Below are positions 1 to 10,484 of a stretch of 64,000 bases of DNA, piece by piece. The stretch's first letter is position 1, and every line of letters begins with the position of its first letter. The notes beneath the pieces were generated by a model. It was not told the origin of the DNA. It worked only from the letters and a program-made list of their open reading frames with translations, and did not search any database. The translations under genes and the position numbers were made by a program. This stretch comes from Juglans regia (Eukaryota > Streptophyta > Magnoliopsida > Fagales > Juglandaceae): positions 27,236,372 to 27,300,371 of the forward strand of contig NC_049901.1 of NCBI RefSeq assembly GCF_001411555.2, read 5' to 3'.

Positions 1-3000
1 ACGTAGCGATATCTCCAGAGCACAGAACATGATCCAAAGTTTCGGAACTTTCATTCGTACAACAATCACAACGAGAGGCAAGATTAATACCCATAGTTAT
101 AATACGAGCATCTACTGGGAGGCACCTAAACCATGGCTTCCAAACACAAACAACCACACGTCTAGGAAGGAGTTTATGCCAGAACCAATCCGTCCATGGA
201 TAGCTTTCCCTACGAACCCATATAATGTCCCATGCGGAAGACATGGAAAAAAGACCATCTTGGTTCGGTTCCCTCCTTACCTGCCACCACTGACCGAATT
301 ACCTCAAGAGTTTTATTTTCTCTAATTAAATTTATTAGAGCAGATTCATTCCATACATTACCAACCCAAAGATCCTTGATTTGGAGATTAGAATTTATAA
401 TATTATGGGCATCAACATTGAGAGGTCCACTCGAAAGCCATCATGCCAAAAAGAGACTCTTCCTTCCTTAACCCGCACCCTAAAATGCTCATAAACCTCT
501 GGAAAGACCTGCATGATAGATTTCCAAAATCGTGAACCATTTACACGCGAAACCGCCAAAAGAAGATTTCCTTCCTTCACATATTTAGCTCGGAAAAACC
601 GGATCCAAAGATTATATAAAGTTAGGAGGTGCCATGCAAATTTCATATGCTTGGCTTGCTGAACTTCGTCAAGGTCTCGAATTCTTAAGCCTCCTTCCTT
701 GATTGGTTTACAAATAGTAGACCATGCAACCCACTTTTTTTTTTGCCTTCCCATCATACTCACCCCAGAAGAAAGTCGATAGAATAGAATTAATATGAGT
801 GAGAATAACCTTAAGACACATTAAGCTCTGCTAAAAGATGTGTTAGCATACAAGACACCACATGCCTAAGCAAAGTGAGACGACCACCTTGAGACAGAAT
901 TTTTAATTTCCATCCTGCAACCTTGTTCCGAGTTTTAGTCACCAAAGGTTCCAAGGCTTTAGCCATAAGACGCCCTGTCACCAAAGGCACCCCCAAATAA
1001 GTAGTTGGAAAAGTACATTCCGTAAAACCTGTCATTCTAAGAAGGCCACATTTCCTGGACAGATTAATCTGTTTGGACAAAAATATAGCCGACTTCTCAT
1101 TGTTAATTAGCTGTCCAGACCAAGAAGAATATTTTTCCAATGCCAGCAATAACATTTTAATTGATCTTTTCTCCCCCTTGGCAAAAATAAGAAGATCATC
1201 AGCATATAGAAGATGAGACACTAAAGGGGCTCCTCGAGGATGATAATACGAACCAATCTTTCCTTCCTCAAAATCCTTTCACAATAACCGAGTGAGAACT
1301 TCCTACATGATAATAAACAAATATGAAGAAAGAGGATCCTCTTGCTGTAGGCCCTGAGTTGGTTTGAAAAAACCTTTGTATGTTCCATTCATCATGATTG
1401 AGAACCAATGGGTTTTCATACACGTCTCCACCAAACCACAAAACCCTTCAGACAAACCAAAAACCTTCAGGACCAAGCATAGGAAAGACCAATCAACTCG
1501 GTCATATGCCTTTGCCATATCAATATTCAATATTACATTTCCTCCATTACTCTTGCGATGAAGAGAATGAACCATTTCTTGCGCTAGCGTGATATTCTCA
1601 AAAATACTACGCCCCGAAACAAAGACACCTTGTTCCCATGAGATCATGCGAGGAAGAAAACTAGCCAAACGATTCACAATATTTTTGAAAAAATTTTATA
1701 CGCAACACCACACAAGCTAATAGGCCTAAACTTATCAAAGCTTCGCGGATTTTGCACTTTTGGAATGAGAACAATAAACGATGTCGAATAAAACCTTGGG
1801 AGACGCGCACCTGAAAAGAAATCCCGAGCAGCTTCAACCACGACCCTTTTAACTATATCCCAACACTCTAAATAAAAGACTCAGTCAAAGCAGTCTGGCC
1901 CAGGATTACTATTTTTTGGAATAGAAGATAAAGCCCTCCAAACCTCCTCCCCAGTCAGTTCTTGATAAAGAGAAATATTCTCCTCAGCATTCACCATTGA
2001 AGAAACTAGACCCGTTAAATCTGGCTATACAGAAAGGACCCTCTCTCGTAAGGAAATTTTGAAAAAATTTAACCGCCTCATTGTGAACCACTTCTGGTGA
2101 ATCCAAACAAACCCCATTAGGAACGGTCATTTTAGAAATAGCTGACGCTCTCTTGCATTGATTCACAAAGGCATGAAAAAACTTCGTATTACGATCTCCT
2201 TCCTCCAACCATTTCCTTTTTGCCTGCTGCGCTAATCTCAGTTCCTCCCTATTTTCCCACACGTCCAAATTTAGTCTTGGTACTTAAATATTCATGTTTC
2301 AAGTCCGATTGGAAACCATCCTGAAGCTTGAATTCAAGAAACTCCATGCGTTCCTCTAAGGTTTTAATGGAATAATCCACACGGCCAAATACCTCATTGT
2401 TCCATGTGCGCAAAACCATTTTTAGACTCTTAAGCTTCGTAGCCAACTGAATTAGTCCCGTACCATTTACTTCTTCCCTCCAAACATCCTCCACGCACGT
2501 CTTAAAATTTGTATGTGTAGACCACATGCTTTGAAAGCGGAATGGAGAAGGACCGTAAGAATTCACTTCCTTGTCAAATCGGATCAACATAGGGCAATGA
2601 TCTGATGACTTATGATTAAAAACCTCAAGATGAACTTCTGGGAACCATTGGAACAAAACAGTATTAGATAGAGCCCGGTCCAAGCGTGCCCAACATCTAG
2701 ACGTTCCTCTATGACCATTGCACCATGTCATTCTACAGCCACTAAAGCCAATCTCCATGAGTCCCGAATTATGAATGCATGAATTAAATTTAACCATAGC
2801 TGATAAAGGCCTTGGGTTACCACCTATCCTCTCTCCATCATCCCGAATTGCATTAAAATCCCGTACTACAAGCCAGGGAGCATCATCCTTCTGAGCATCC
2901 TCAATATCTTGCCAAAGTTCTCTATGTTCCACTTGTAAGCACTTAGCATACACAAATGAAATATAGATCCTCTTAGCTTCCTTTATAAAACACCCATGAA

Positions 3001-3229
3001 TTAATTGATCCGACATATTCTGCACCTAAAAAATTAAATCATCATTCGGAAACACCCAAAGCTTACCACCCATCGCTTCATTTGAACAACAGGATGGAAA
3101 ATCAAGAAACCGCACCCAGAACTCCATAGAAGCCTCACCAGCAAATGGCTCCGAAATTGCTAGAATTGGAGGCCTATAATCTTTAACCAGAAAGCCATAC
3201 ACATTCCACACCAAAATCTTCTCAATCAT
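1..3229 (-). pseudogene. LINE ORF2 (endonuclease-RT-zf-RVT), broken and cut by window edge
   Basis: ORF2 would encode the nicking endonuclease and reverse transcriptase of the LINE. The 5' part (3229-2249) is an APE-type endonuclease: MIEKILVWNVYGF at the start, WLVVRDFNAIRDDGERIGG and the catalytic-type SDHCPML. The DFN block reads RDFN where related copies have GDFN. The RT part is split: 1677-1303 has NIDMAKAYDRVDW and QQEDPLSSYLF (QGDPLSPYLF is usual), and 1221-811 has the active-site block SHLLYADDLLIF, still with YADD. The section at 763-395 is the conserved region after the RT, and the zf-RVT begins at the window edge. Several stops and frameshifts (for example around 3025, 2260, 1680 and 1240) show decay. 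Confidence 0.9.
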
Positions 3230-4581
3230 ACATTAAGTTTTGTAAGGCAAGAACTAACATGTCGAGAGTGACGCAATTCCAGGTTCACTAACTTCTTCAA
3301 CACAGACACCGGAGCATTTAAATCTGACTCTGAGCCATAACCCCTATCTATTGCCAAAGAATGACAAGGTTCACTCTCTTCATGGTCTGAACTATATGCA
3401 TCATTTTCCCTAGACGCTGTGGCAGTATTCTCTAGTGCTAACATTTTGGAAACCAGATCTTGATGCCCCTTTGCAACCTACCGAACCAACGAGACTCCCT
3501 CCTACATGGTGATAACACCCGTAGCCTCCCAGGTCCCCTCTAAAGATTTACTCAGAACCATCTGCAACTCAGCACATGCATAGTCACCGAGAGACTCCTT
3601 ATGCATATCGTTTGTTACCACCTGCGCCAAAACATGTCCATCATCACATCGCATCTCCTCAAACTGCACCTCATCACATTGAACCGAGTCACCACCAACA
3701 ACCCCCTTTCCTTTGAGTTCTGAAACAAACTTCACACTCCTAGTGCACTCCATCGATCCACTAGCCAAAGGTTCCTCCTATACCTGAACTACAAGATCTG
3801 TGCTAGGGCCCTCAAAGGGCTCTTCTACAATAACCAGTTGCTCTGGAACGCTAGAGGGCACTTCAACCCGTTGATTCTCCTGCTCCTAACTAGGCCCCGC
3901 TCGTACAACTCGTCATTCCTCCTTGGTATCTTGTTTTACTTTCTTCGGAGTCGCACGATCATCCTGTTGTTGCTTCTTGACCCCAACACGGCAAACTACC
4001 TCTGTATGGCCTTTATGACAGCACAGCTTACAATACAACCCTTGCTTCTCGTAACGTACCTCTTGCCAAATTTTCTTGTGTGCCAAAACCACTATAAGGA
4101 ATCCTTGTATTGGTTCCTCAAGAAGATCCACCTCTACACATAATCTTGCACCTAAAGCACGAGTCTTGTTCATAGTCGCATTATCAGTACCCAAGAACCT
4201 TCTGAATCTTGATGCCAAGATCTGTAAACAGTCAATCCTGTACAAGTGGAGGGTAAGACCTGGCAAGAAAATCCGTTGAGGTGTCGTAGTCGGTTCACTC
4301 TTCAACTCAAATTCTTTCGTCCAGCAGAACAACCGAAATATGCATCCCTCAATAACTTGCCCTTCCCTCGCCCATGCATGGATAAAATCCCGTTCAGACT
4401 TCAACTGAACAAAAATATGATGAGCATCCATGAAGCTGATGACAGGAATCTCCAGCAAGCCCCACGTCTTAATCACGGCAAGCCGAATGGTATCAATGGA
4501 AGGACGTGAACGTAGGAATTTCAAAACCAATGCATAACGGAAATCCTTCGCAGCCCTCGTCATCTCGGCCTTTGAGAACAC
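3222..4581 (-). pseudogene. LINE ORF1, DUF4283/CCHC nucleic-acid-binding protein, broken
   Basis: This ORF1 encodes the RNA-binding partner of the LINE polymerase. The longest piece (4581-3913, 222 aa) starts at an ATG. It has the DUF4283-like region (FRYALVLKFLRSRPSIDTIR near residue 15, then HIFVQLKSERDFIHAWAREG) and ends with a zinc knuckle, CKLCCHKGHTEVVC, near residue 185. A lysine-rich tail follows before a stop. Two smaller minus-strand pieces (3768-3502 and 3444-3226) carry the low-complexity C-terminal part in other frames. The family assignment rests on domain order and on the ORF2 immediately downstream. At least two frame breaks make a functional product unlikely. Confidence 0.85.
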
Positions 4582-4689
4582 AAATGCCCTTAAATCCTTT
4601 TGGTGTAACTCCTTGTGTAAACCCTTTGGAGAATTTGTGTGTACGTTACACTACTGGCCTCTATTGTTCTTGCGTAAACCTATTTTAAT

Positions 4690-5690
4690 CTTTGTTCAAG
4701 GTTTTGGCTCTTGAAATTTTTATTTAATCTTTATTTGAGTTCGGCTCGGTAAACTAAACTCCCGAGGCTCGAGTTGTTTTTTTTTTAAATAATATTTAAT
4801 AATTAATAAATTAGATAAATAAAAATAAAAAATCTATTATCTAATTTGTCAAATTAACAAGTAGAACCTCTATTAAATTATAAGATTTTTAAAATTTTTA
4901 AATAATTAATATATAAATAGTTGATATGTATCAATAATAATAATAATATATTATATGCCCACATAAATTATTAATACTTACACCACATAAATTATTAATA
5001 CTTACACATAAAAATGATAGCATATATCTATTTCATATATGTTTCCCACATACTAGTATATGAAATTATTAAAATCTTATCGACTAATTATTGTATAAAT
5101 TATAAAATGTATTATGAAGCATATTCAATATATAGACGTGACTAGGCATAAGTTATTAGGTTACATATCATATATTTAATTATAAAAGTGTTATGCTTAT
5201 ATTATTAGCTAACACACACACACACACATGTATATATACATATGTGCATATATATATATATATATATATATTTATCAATATATGAATAAGTTTTGATCAA
5301 GTCGAATTAATGAGTCGACTCGAGCATAAATGAGCTGGTCTTAACGAGCCTTAACCAAGTGAGTTAAGTTTAGTCAAGTATGTGTTATTTACTAATTGAG
5401 CGGGTATCTGTTTTCACGAGCGAGCTCTTTTTTTCATATATTGAGCTCGACTCGAATTAACCGGGCGAGTATCAAGCGACAACCCTAGAAATATTCTTGT
5501 ATATTGTTTTACATGAGCTTAGTTTTAACTGGGCTAATATTAGCCCTAAAAACCTCATTTTCATAAAAAGTTTAGGAATGAAATTATGTCATAAAGTATT
5601 AAACTTTTACAAACTAATTTACAACAATATAATATAAGGGTTCAGATTTTATTTTTAAATGTTTTGAACATGATTGAACCTATATTATAA
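4690..5690. other. AT-rich non-coding stretch
   Basis: No coding signal is visible. Both ends carry scattered GGCTCG/CGAGC words (4738-4775 and 5310-5480) in AT-rich sequence, the look of subterminal repeats in a non-autonomous DNA transposon. No convincing terminal inverted repeat or target duplication was found. Confidence 0.4.
5211..5271. repeat. compound (AC)n/(AT)n microsatellite
   Basis: An uninterrupted run of AC dinucleotides passes through a short TATA/CATATG mixture into a run of AT dinucleotides. It is a simple-sequence repeat in AT-rich non-coding DNA. Confidence 0.9.
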
Positions 5691-5841
5691 AGTGGGATTT
5701 CCGTAACTTAGCTAATATATTTGTATAAAGCCTAAATTACGCTATTAAGTATATTTGAATGATTATATATGAAATTAGCATTTAAATAAGTATACGATAT
5801 TATTAGTTATTAATTTTAATAATGTCTAATACCTCGTATAG

Positions 5842-5883
5842 GTAGTGAGTTACGAAGTATGATTTAGGAAGCATTGCTAAGTG
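5842..5883 (+). other. exon-like island of container LTR
   Basis: A short segment is preceded by CTCGTATAG (acceptor-like) and followed by GTAAGTAGC (donor-like). The same acceptor-exon-donor arrangement occurs at matching positions in solo LTR 1 (11742-11783) and solo LTR 2 (16571-16632). That it is spliced is inference; it contains no conserved peptide. Confidence 0.4.
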
Positions 5884-5914
5884 GTAAGTAGCATGACCAT
5901 AACTTTTACTTGTG

Positions 5915-6598
5915 TGTGAGGGGGTAAAAATATCAGGGCCCAAGGACTGGGGCCAGCCTACCAAGTTAGTGGCTAGGGGGAGTCTAGGAGTCAAAAAGTA
6001 AGATGGGGGTGTCAAGGAGCTAAGGGGAGCAGGGAGGTTCAGGGGGCTACAGGGGTGTAAGGGAGTAGGGTAGGCTATCAGGGGAAAGGGACGACAGGAG
6101 GCATGGGGCAAAAAAGGGAGTCTGTCGAGCACGCAAAGCAGGTCCTGTCCCACCACTGCAGAGGGCACGCGGGAAAGGCAATCTATAAATAAGGGGATTC
6201 AGATCATGGAGGGATATTCTTCTTCTTCAACTTCTGTACAGGGAGCTCTAACAAAGGCTTTCTTTCCAGTAAATTTATATTTAGGATCACCATTGTACAG
6301 TGAGAAATGAGAGACCATGAGAGTCTGTAAACAAGAATATTATAATTGATTTCTCCTCCCCAAACGCTCGTGGACGTAGGTATTATGCCGAACCACTTAA
6401 ACCCATGTGTCCATCTTTTATTTTCTCTACACTTGCTTTCCATTCATCGCCATAAACATACATACCGACACTGTACGGCTGCACTGGAATAGTGTCGATG
6501 GCTCCTAACAATACCAATCGAGGCCCAAGTCGCCTCAGTGGGCCGAGAATGACTATTGCTCTCCTTTCGGCTTGTTGCAGGATTTTTAAAGCATAACA
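5915..6598 (+). repeat. 5' LTR of LTR-A
   Basis: This 684-bp direct repeat matches 8895-9604 along its whole length, with scattered substitutions and small indels (for example about 18 extra bases near 9087 in the 3' copy). Both copies share the GGGGTAAAAATATCAGGGCC start block, the GCACTGCAGAGGGCA-like centre and the pre-end CCCATGTGTCCATCTT block. Confidence 0.88.
6184..6192 (+). promoter_or_regulatory. TATA-like box in 5' LTR
   Basis: TATAAATAA lies about 415 bases before the LTR end, preceded by a GC-rich stretch. The 3' LTR has the weaker GATAAATAG at the matching place (near 9183). Position and sequence suit the LTR promoter; use is inferred. Confidence 0.5.
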
Positions 6599-6599
6599 A

Positions 6600-6617
6600 T
6601 GGCGCCGTCTGTGGGAT
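6600..6617 (+). other. primer-binding site of LTR-A
   Basis: TGGCGCCGTCTGTGGGAT follows the 5' LTR after one spacer base. The first nine bases are those expected for a tRNA-Asp primer; the remainder is not an exact match to the tRNA as I recall it. Confidence 0.6.
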
Positions 6618-6939
6618 CTTATCACTTTCTAAACCGGAGGTGGGAGAAGGATGATTTTTCGGTGTGCCGAATAGTCTCCGAATAAATAAACAAAACTTAC
6701 TCCAGATAAGTACACCCAGCTGCTCTACTCTTATTTTTATTAATGACGCCATGGCAAAACTAGAGCTTGCCTGTAAGGGCCTGCACATGGCACTTGCAGT
6801 TTAAATGCCCGAGACACTAGTCTTCCCGAATCGGGTGAGTGTATTCTATGCTTAGGGTGCATGTATTGGCAGGCAGTTACTGTGCACTTAAGTGTACAGT
6901 GCCATGCACAATGCACCATGGGTGCACGTTGCCGTGCAA

Positions 6940-7467
6940 CTAGTGGCTCGCAGCCCTTCTGCTGCGAGCCTAGTTGGCCCGTTGGCATCCACCATGTGGA
7001 CCACTGGAGGGTTCTGGCTCTCCCGTTGCAGCCCCCCTTCATGGGGCCATGAACGGTGCCCACCCCATGTGCACCTCGCTGTGCACACGGGACCATGGCA
7101 TGGCCCAGCTGAGTCGCAGTCTGGGAGGACGTCGGTGGAGACCTCCGTGGTCCACCAGCATCTTCTGGTTTCCCTATTGGTGTCCCTAGCACCCGCGGCT
7201 GGCACGCAGTGGCCAATGGCCTAGCATCCTAGTGCAAGTTGTCATGCGCATGAAAAAGGGCTCGTGGCCTCTAGCTGCGAGCATAATTGCTCTGTCAGTA
7301 GTCACCATGTGGACCGCTGGCATTCTCTAGTTCAACCACTATGGCCCCCATCCACGAGGGTCATTAACTGCCTACCCCGTGTGCACCTCGTTGTGCACAT
7401 GAGACAACGGCCCGCCCTTCTGCTCGCGAGGTGCACATGGGACAACGGCCCGCCCTTCTGCTCGGCA
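6940..7467 (+). repeat. diverged tandem duplication in LTR-A interior
   Basis: The block at about 6940-7100 (GCTGCGAGCCTAG, CACCATGTGGACC, GTGCACCTCG) recurs at about 7260-7400, diverged but in the same order, an offset of roughly 310-320 bases. Inside the second copy a unit of about 36 bp (GACAACGGCCCGCCCTTCTG) is itself repeated twice at 7403-7465. Open frames on both strands here overlap each other and reflect GC-rich repeats, not genes. Confidence 0.7.
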
Positions 7468-7569
7468 CCCCATCAGCTCGGGCAACCACCCCCTTAGCCA
7501 TGCGCGGCGGCCAGAGTGATTCCAAGGCACATTGCATGGCACATGCAATGTGTCGCACCGACCCCCTGC

Positions 7570-7760
7570 TCGGATAGACAACTTCTCAGCTCGGGAACCT
7601 CCACTCTACAACTCTTCCGCTCGGAAGCCAACTTCTCAGCTCTGGAACCTCTGCTATTCACCTCTCCTGCTCGGAAGCCAACTTCTCAGCTAGAGAACCT
7701 CCGCTCTGCACCTCTCCTGTCGGAAGCCACCTCACCAGCTCGGGAGTCACCAGCTCAGAG
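7570..7760 (+). repeat. about 50-bp tandem repeat in LTR-A interior
   Basis: Three to four units of about 50 bp begin with CGGAAGCCAACTTCTCAGCT or a close variant and continue with GGAACCTC(C/T)(A/G)CT. Copies are diverged, and a looser series of TCAGCTCGGGA-like words continues to about 8000. Confidence 0.8.
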
Positions 7761-8269
7761 ACATGCTGCTCAGCACCCCACCATCTCAGGATAGCACCTC
7801 ATGTAGCACGGGAGTTACCTGCTCAACACCAAATGACCTTCTCGGCACCTCCTTTGCCCCGGACTCACTCAGCTTGGGAAGCACATCATGGGAGACACCT
7901 CATCAGCTCAGAAGGCCTCCTCTACTTAGGAAAGTCACTATCCAACTCGGGAAAGTAGTTGCTCCGCTCGGGATTTATCTACTCGACACAAGACTCATTG
8001 TTCGGGACTCATCTGCTCAGACGCACTTGCTTGGAGCTCACCTACGCAAGAATCACAACCAACAGCGGATAGTTTTTTAGTCAATCAAAACGATACGACT
8101 ACAATGGCTAAACTCTCCGGTTTGTTGCTCTAAAAGTTTATGTGAGTTCATTTCTATTAACAAAACCACTTCTAGTAGTGTGTAACACTGGCCATGTGGC
8201 CTCGTGCTCCGACAGAGCAATTTAGCACAGACAAGCACCTTCGTCAACAAAGCCGAGTCCCTAGACTTG

Positions 8270-8740
8270 TCGCGGTACAACAGTCGAACACAACTCCCTA
8301 GACTTGTAAACCCACGCGCCATGAAGTCGGGTCCCTAGACTCGCTACGGCATAAGGCCAAGTCTCTAGACTCGCCGACCCCCCATTCAACAAAGTTGAGT
8401 CCCTAGACTCACTAAGAAGTTTGGTCCTTAGACTCGCTGCGGGGTAGGGCTAAGTCTCTAGACTCACCGACCCCATTCAACAGAACCAAATCCCTAGACT
8501 CACCATGAGCGGGGAAAGCCCAAGTCTCTAGACTCGCCGACCTCCCGTTCAACAAAGCCAAGTCCCTAGACTCGCTGTAGGGTAAAGTCAAGTGTCTAGA
8601 CTCGCCGACCCCCTGGTCAACCAAGCTGAGTCCCTAGACTTACCACGAAGTCGGGTCCCTAGACTCGCTGCGGGATAAGGCCAAGTCTCTAGAGTCGCCG
8701 ACCCCCCACTCAACAAAGCCTAGTCCCTAGACTTGCACGC
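8270..8740 (+). repeat. minisatellite with TCCCTAGACTCGC core in LTR-A interior
   Basis: About ten TC(C/T)CTAGACTCGC-like cores recur at 35-50 bp intervals, alternating with CCGACCCCCCATTCAACAAA-like spacers, so the higher-order unit is roughly 70-95 bp. Copies differ by point changes and small indels. The array runs almost to the 3' LTR. Confidence 0.85.
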
Positions 8741-8894
8741 CCCATGCATGAGCTTTAAGCGGCCGAGCTAGCCCCCTGCTCGCCTCGCTGAGACAAGCTG
8801 TCTGCTTGCACTCTACGTAATCAAGCTCAACTCTCAATCCTGAGTTCGGAAATGTCCTTAATTAAGCAAATTGTCCTTAAGAATCGCAGAGTAC

Positions 8895-9604
8895 TGTGAA
8901 GGGGTAAAAATATCAGGGCCTAAGGACCGAGCCCAGTCCACCAAGTTAGTGGCTAGGGGGGAGTTAGGGAGTCAAAAAGTAAGGTGGGGGTGTCAGGGAG
9001 CTAAGGGGAGCGGGGAGGTTCAGGGGGCAGCAGGGGTGTCAGGGAGTAGTGTAGGCTATTAGGGGAAAGGGACGGCAGGAGGAATGGGGCTGTCAGGGGA
9101 AATGGGAAAAAAGGGAGCCTGTCGGGCATGCAAAGCAGGTCATGTCCCCACACTGCAGAGGGCATGCAGGAAAGGCAATAAGATAAATAGGGGGTCCGTA
9201 TCATGGATGTATCTTCTTCTTCTTCTTCTTCAACTTCGGTACAGGGTGCTCCAGCAAAGGCTTTCTCTCCAGTAAATTTATATTCAGGATCACTATTGTA
9301 CTGTGAGAAATGAGAGACCAAGAGAGACTGTAAACAAGAATATTATAGTGGATTTTTCCTCCCCAAACGCCTATGGACGTAAGCATTATACCAAATATGT
9401 AAACCCATGTGTCCATCTTCTCTTATTTTCTCTACACATGCTTTCCATTCACTATTATGGACGTATGCACCGATACCATACGGCCGCACCGGAACACTGC
9501 CGGGAGCTCCTAACAACACCAATCAAGGCCCAAGTTGCCCTAGTGGGCCAGGAATGACTCTTTCTCCCATTCCAGCTTGTTGTCCGATTTTTAGAGCATC
9601 AACA
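8895..9604 (+). repeat. 3' LTR of LTR-A
   Basis: This 710-bp direct repeat of 5915-6598 starts TGTGAAGGGG and ends CATCAACA. It is followed by ATGTG, the right copy of the inferred target duplication. A clear polypurine tract just before it is not visible (GAATCGCAGAGTAC), another sign of decay. Confidence 0.88.
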
Positions 9605-10484
9605 ATGTGCTATAATTATTATATTTTGCACGAAAAAATGTTGTTCACCAATGCTATGCTATGCTATGTATGGCCAATTCAAAGTTAGCCCCACTTTACA
9701 AACCCTCAATAAGTTATGATCATATGTTTATGATCCAATTACGTATGCTGTGCTGAATGGTATGTTTGTTATGTTACGTTATGGAATGTTTATATTATGC
9801 TATGCCATGTACCACCCATGTCATGTTATATATGGTACGATTATGTAATGCTAATGTTAATATGCCATGATCAATGCTATGTCATGCATCTATGTAAGAC
9901 ACTGAAAATCATGAAGTCGACATGTTCATATGCGTCATGATACGATAAATAAGAATTAATGTGAAAGATAAGTAAGTTAAAACTAGCATTATGTTATGGG
10001 TAGATATGCAAGCCACGAACTTAAGGGTAGTCCACCATATGTATGCTATGATATATGAGGTGCCCCAGACCTAAGTGCGGTTCACCATATATTATACTAC
10101 GATTTATGCTGTCAAGGACAATTTGACCGATGCCCATAAGTTATGATGGCCACTAAGTAAGTGAAAGACAAGATGACAATGCATCTATTTAAGACGCCAT
10201 GAAAGTCATGAAGTCCACAAGTTCATATGCATCATTATAAGATAAGTAAGAATTATTGTGAAAGACAAGTTAAAACTGGCATTATGTTATGGGTGGATGT
10301 GCAAGCCACATACCTAAGCGTGGTCCACCATATACATGCTATGATGTATGAGGTGCCACTGACCTAAGCGTGGTTCACCATATATTATGCTACGATTTAT
10401 GCTGTCAACGACAATTTGACCGATGCACATATATTATGATGGCCACTGAGTAAGTGAAAGACAATATGACAATGCATCTATGTA

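Larger units (their letters stand above)
1..4600 (-). mobile_element. L1-type LINE, 3' end outside window
   Basis: This is a plant L1-type non-LTR retrotransposon read on the minus strand. From right to left it holds an ORF1 with a DUF4283-like domain and CCHC knuckle (about 4581-3222), then an ORF2 with endonuclease (3229-2249), reverse transcriptase (about 2268-811), a downstream RT-associated region (763-395) and the start of a zf-RVT domain (the last 50 bases read SETLDHVLCSGDIAT on the minus strand). The RNase H part and poly(A) tail lie left of the window, so no target duplication can be checked. Frameshifts and stops split every domain, so the copy is dead. Its protein pieces resemble the LINEs at 25.3-34.8 kb and 53.3-59.2 kb far more than the one at 37.9-43.6 kb. 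Confidence 0.93.
5915..9604 (+). mobile_element. non-autonomous LTR retrotransposon (LTR-A)
   Basis: Two LTRs, 5915-6598 and 8895-9604, bracket an interior of about 2.3 kb. Both LTRs start TGTGA(A/G)GGGG and end in ACA. A PBS-like TGGCGCCGT begins at 6600, two bases after the 5' LTR. From memory this matches the 3' end of plant tRNA-Asp for about nine bases; the rest of the site differs. The five bases before (TTGTG, 5910-5914) and after (ATGTG, 9605-9609) agree at four of five positions, consistent with a target duplication. The interior has no gag, protease, RT or integrase motif on either strand and consists largely of short tandem repeats, so the element would need proteins from elsewhere. 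Confidence 0.85.

Noticed and set aside
5240..5271. AT run as a possible replication origin or promoter
   Set aside because: It is a plain microsatellite with no associated gene or motif.
4690..5490. A non-autonomous DNA transposon with CGAGC-type subterminal words
   Set aside because: The words are suggestive, but neither inverted ends nor a target duplication could be shown.
6740..7224. Frames of 105-158 aa on both strands in the LTR-A interior
   Set aside because: Opposite-strand and multi-phase frames over GC-rich tandem sequence, with no conserved motif and no match to gag.
9001..9321. Minus-strand frames at 5803-6168 and 9001-9321 that resemble each other
   Set aside because: They are the two LTR copies of one retrotransposon read backwards. 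The similarity is LTR identity, not a gene family.
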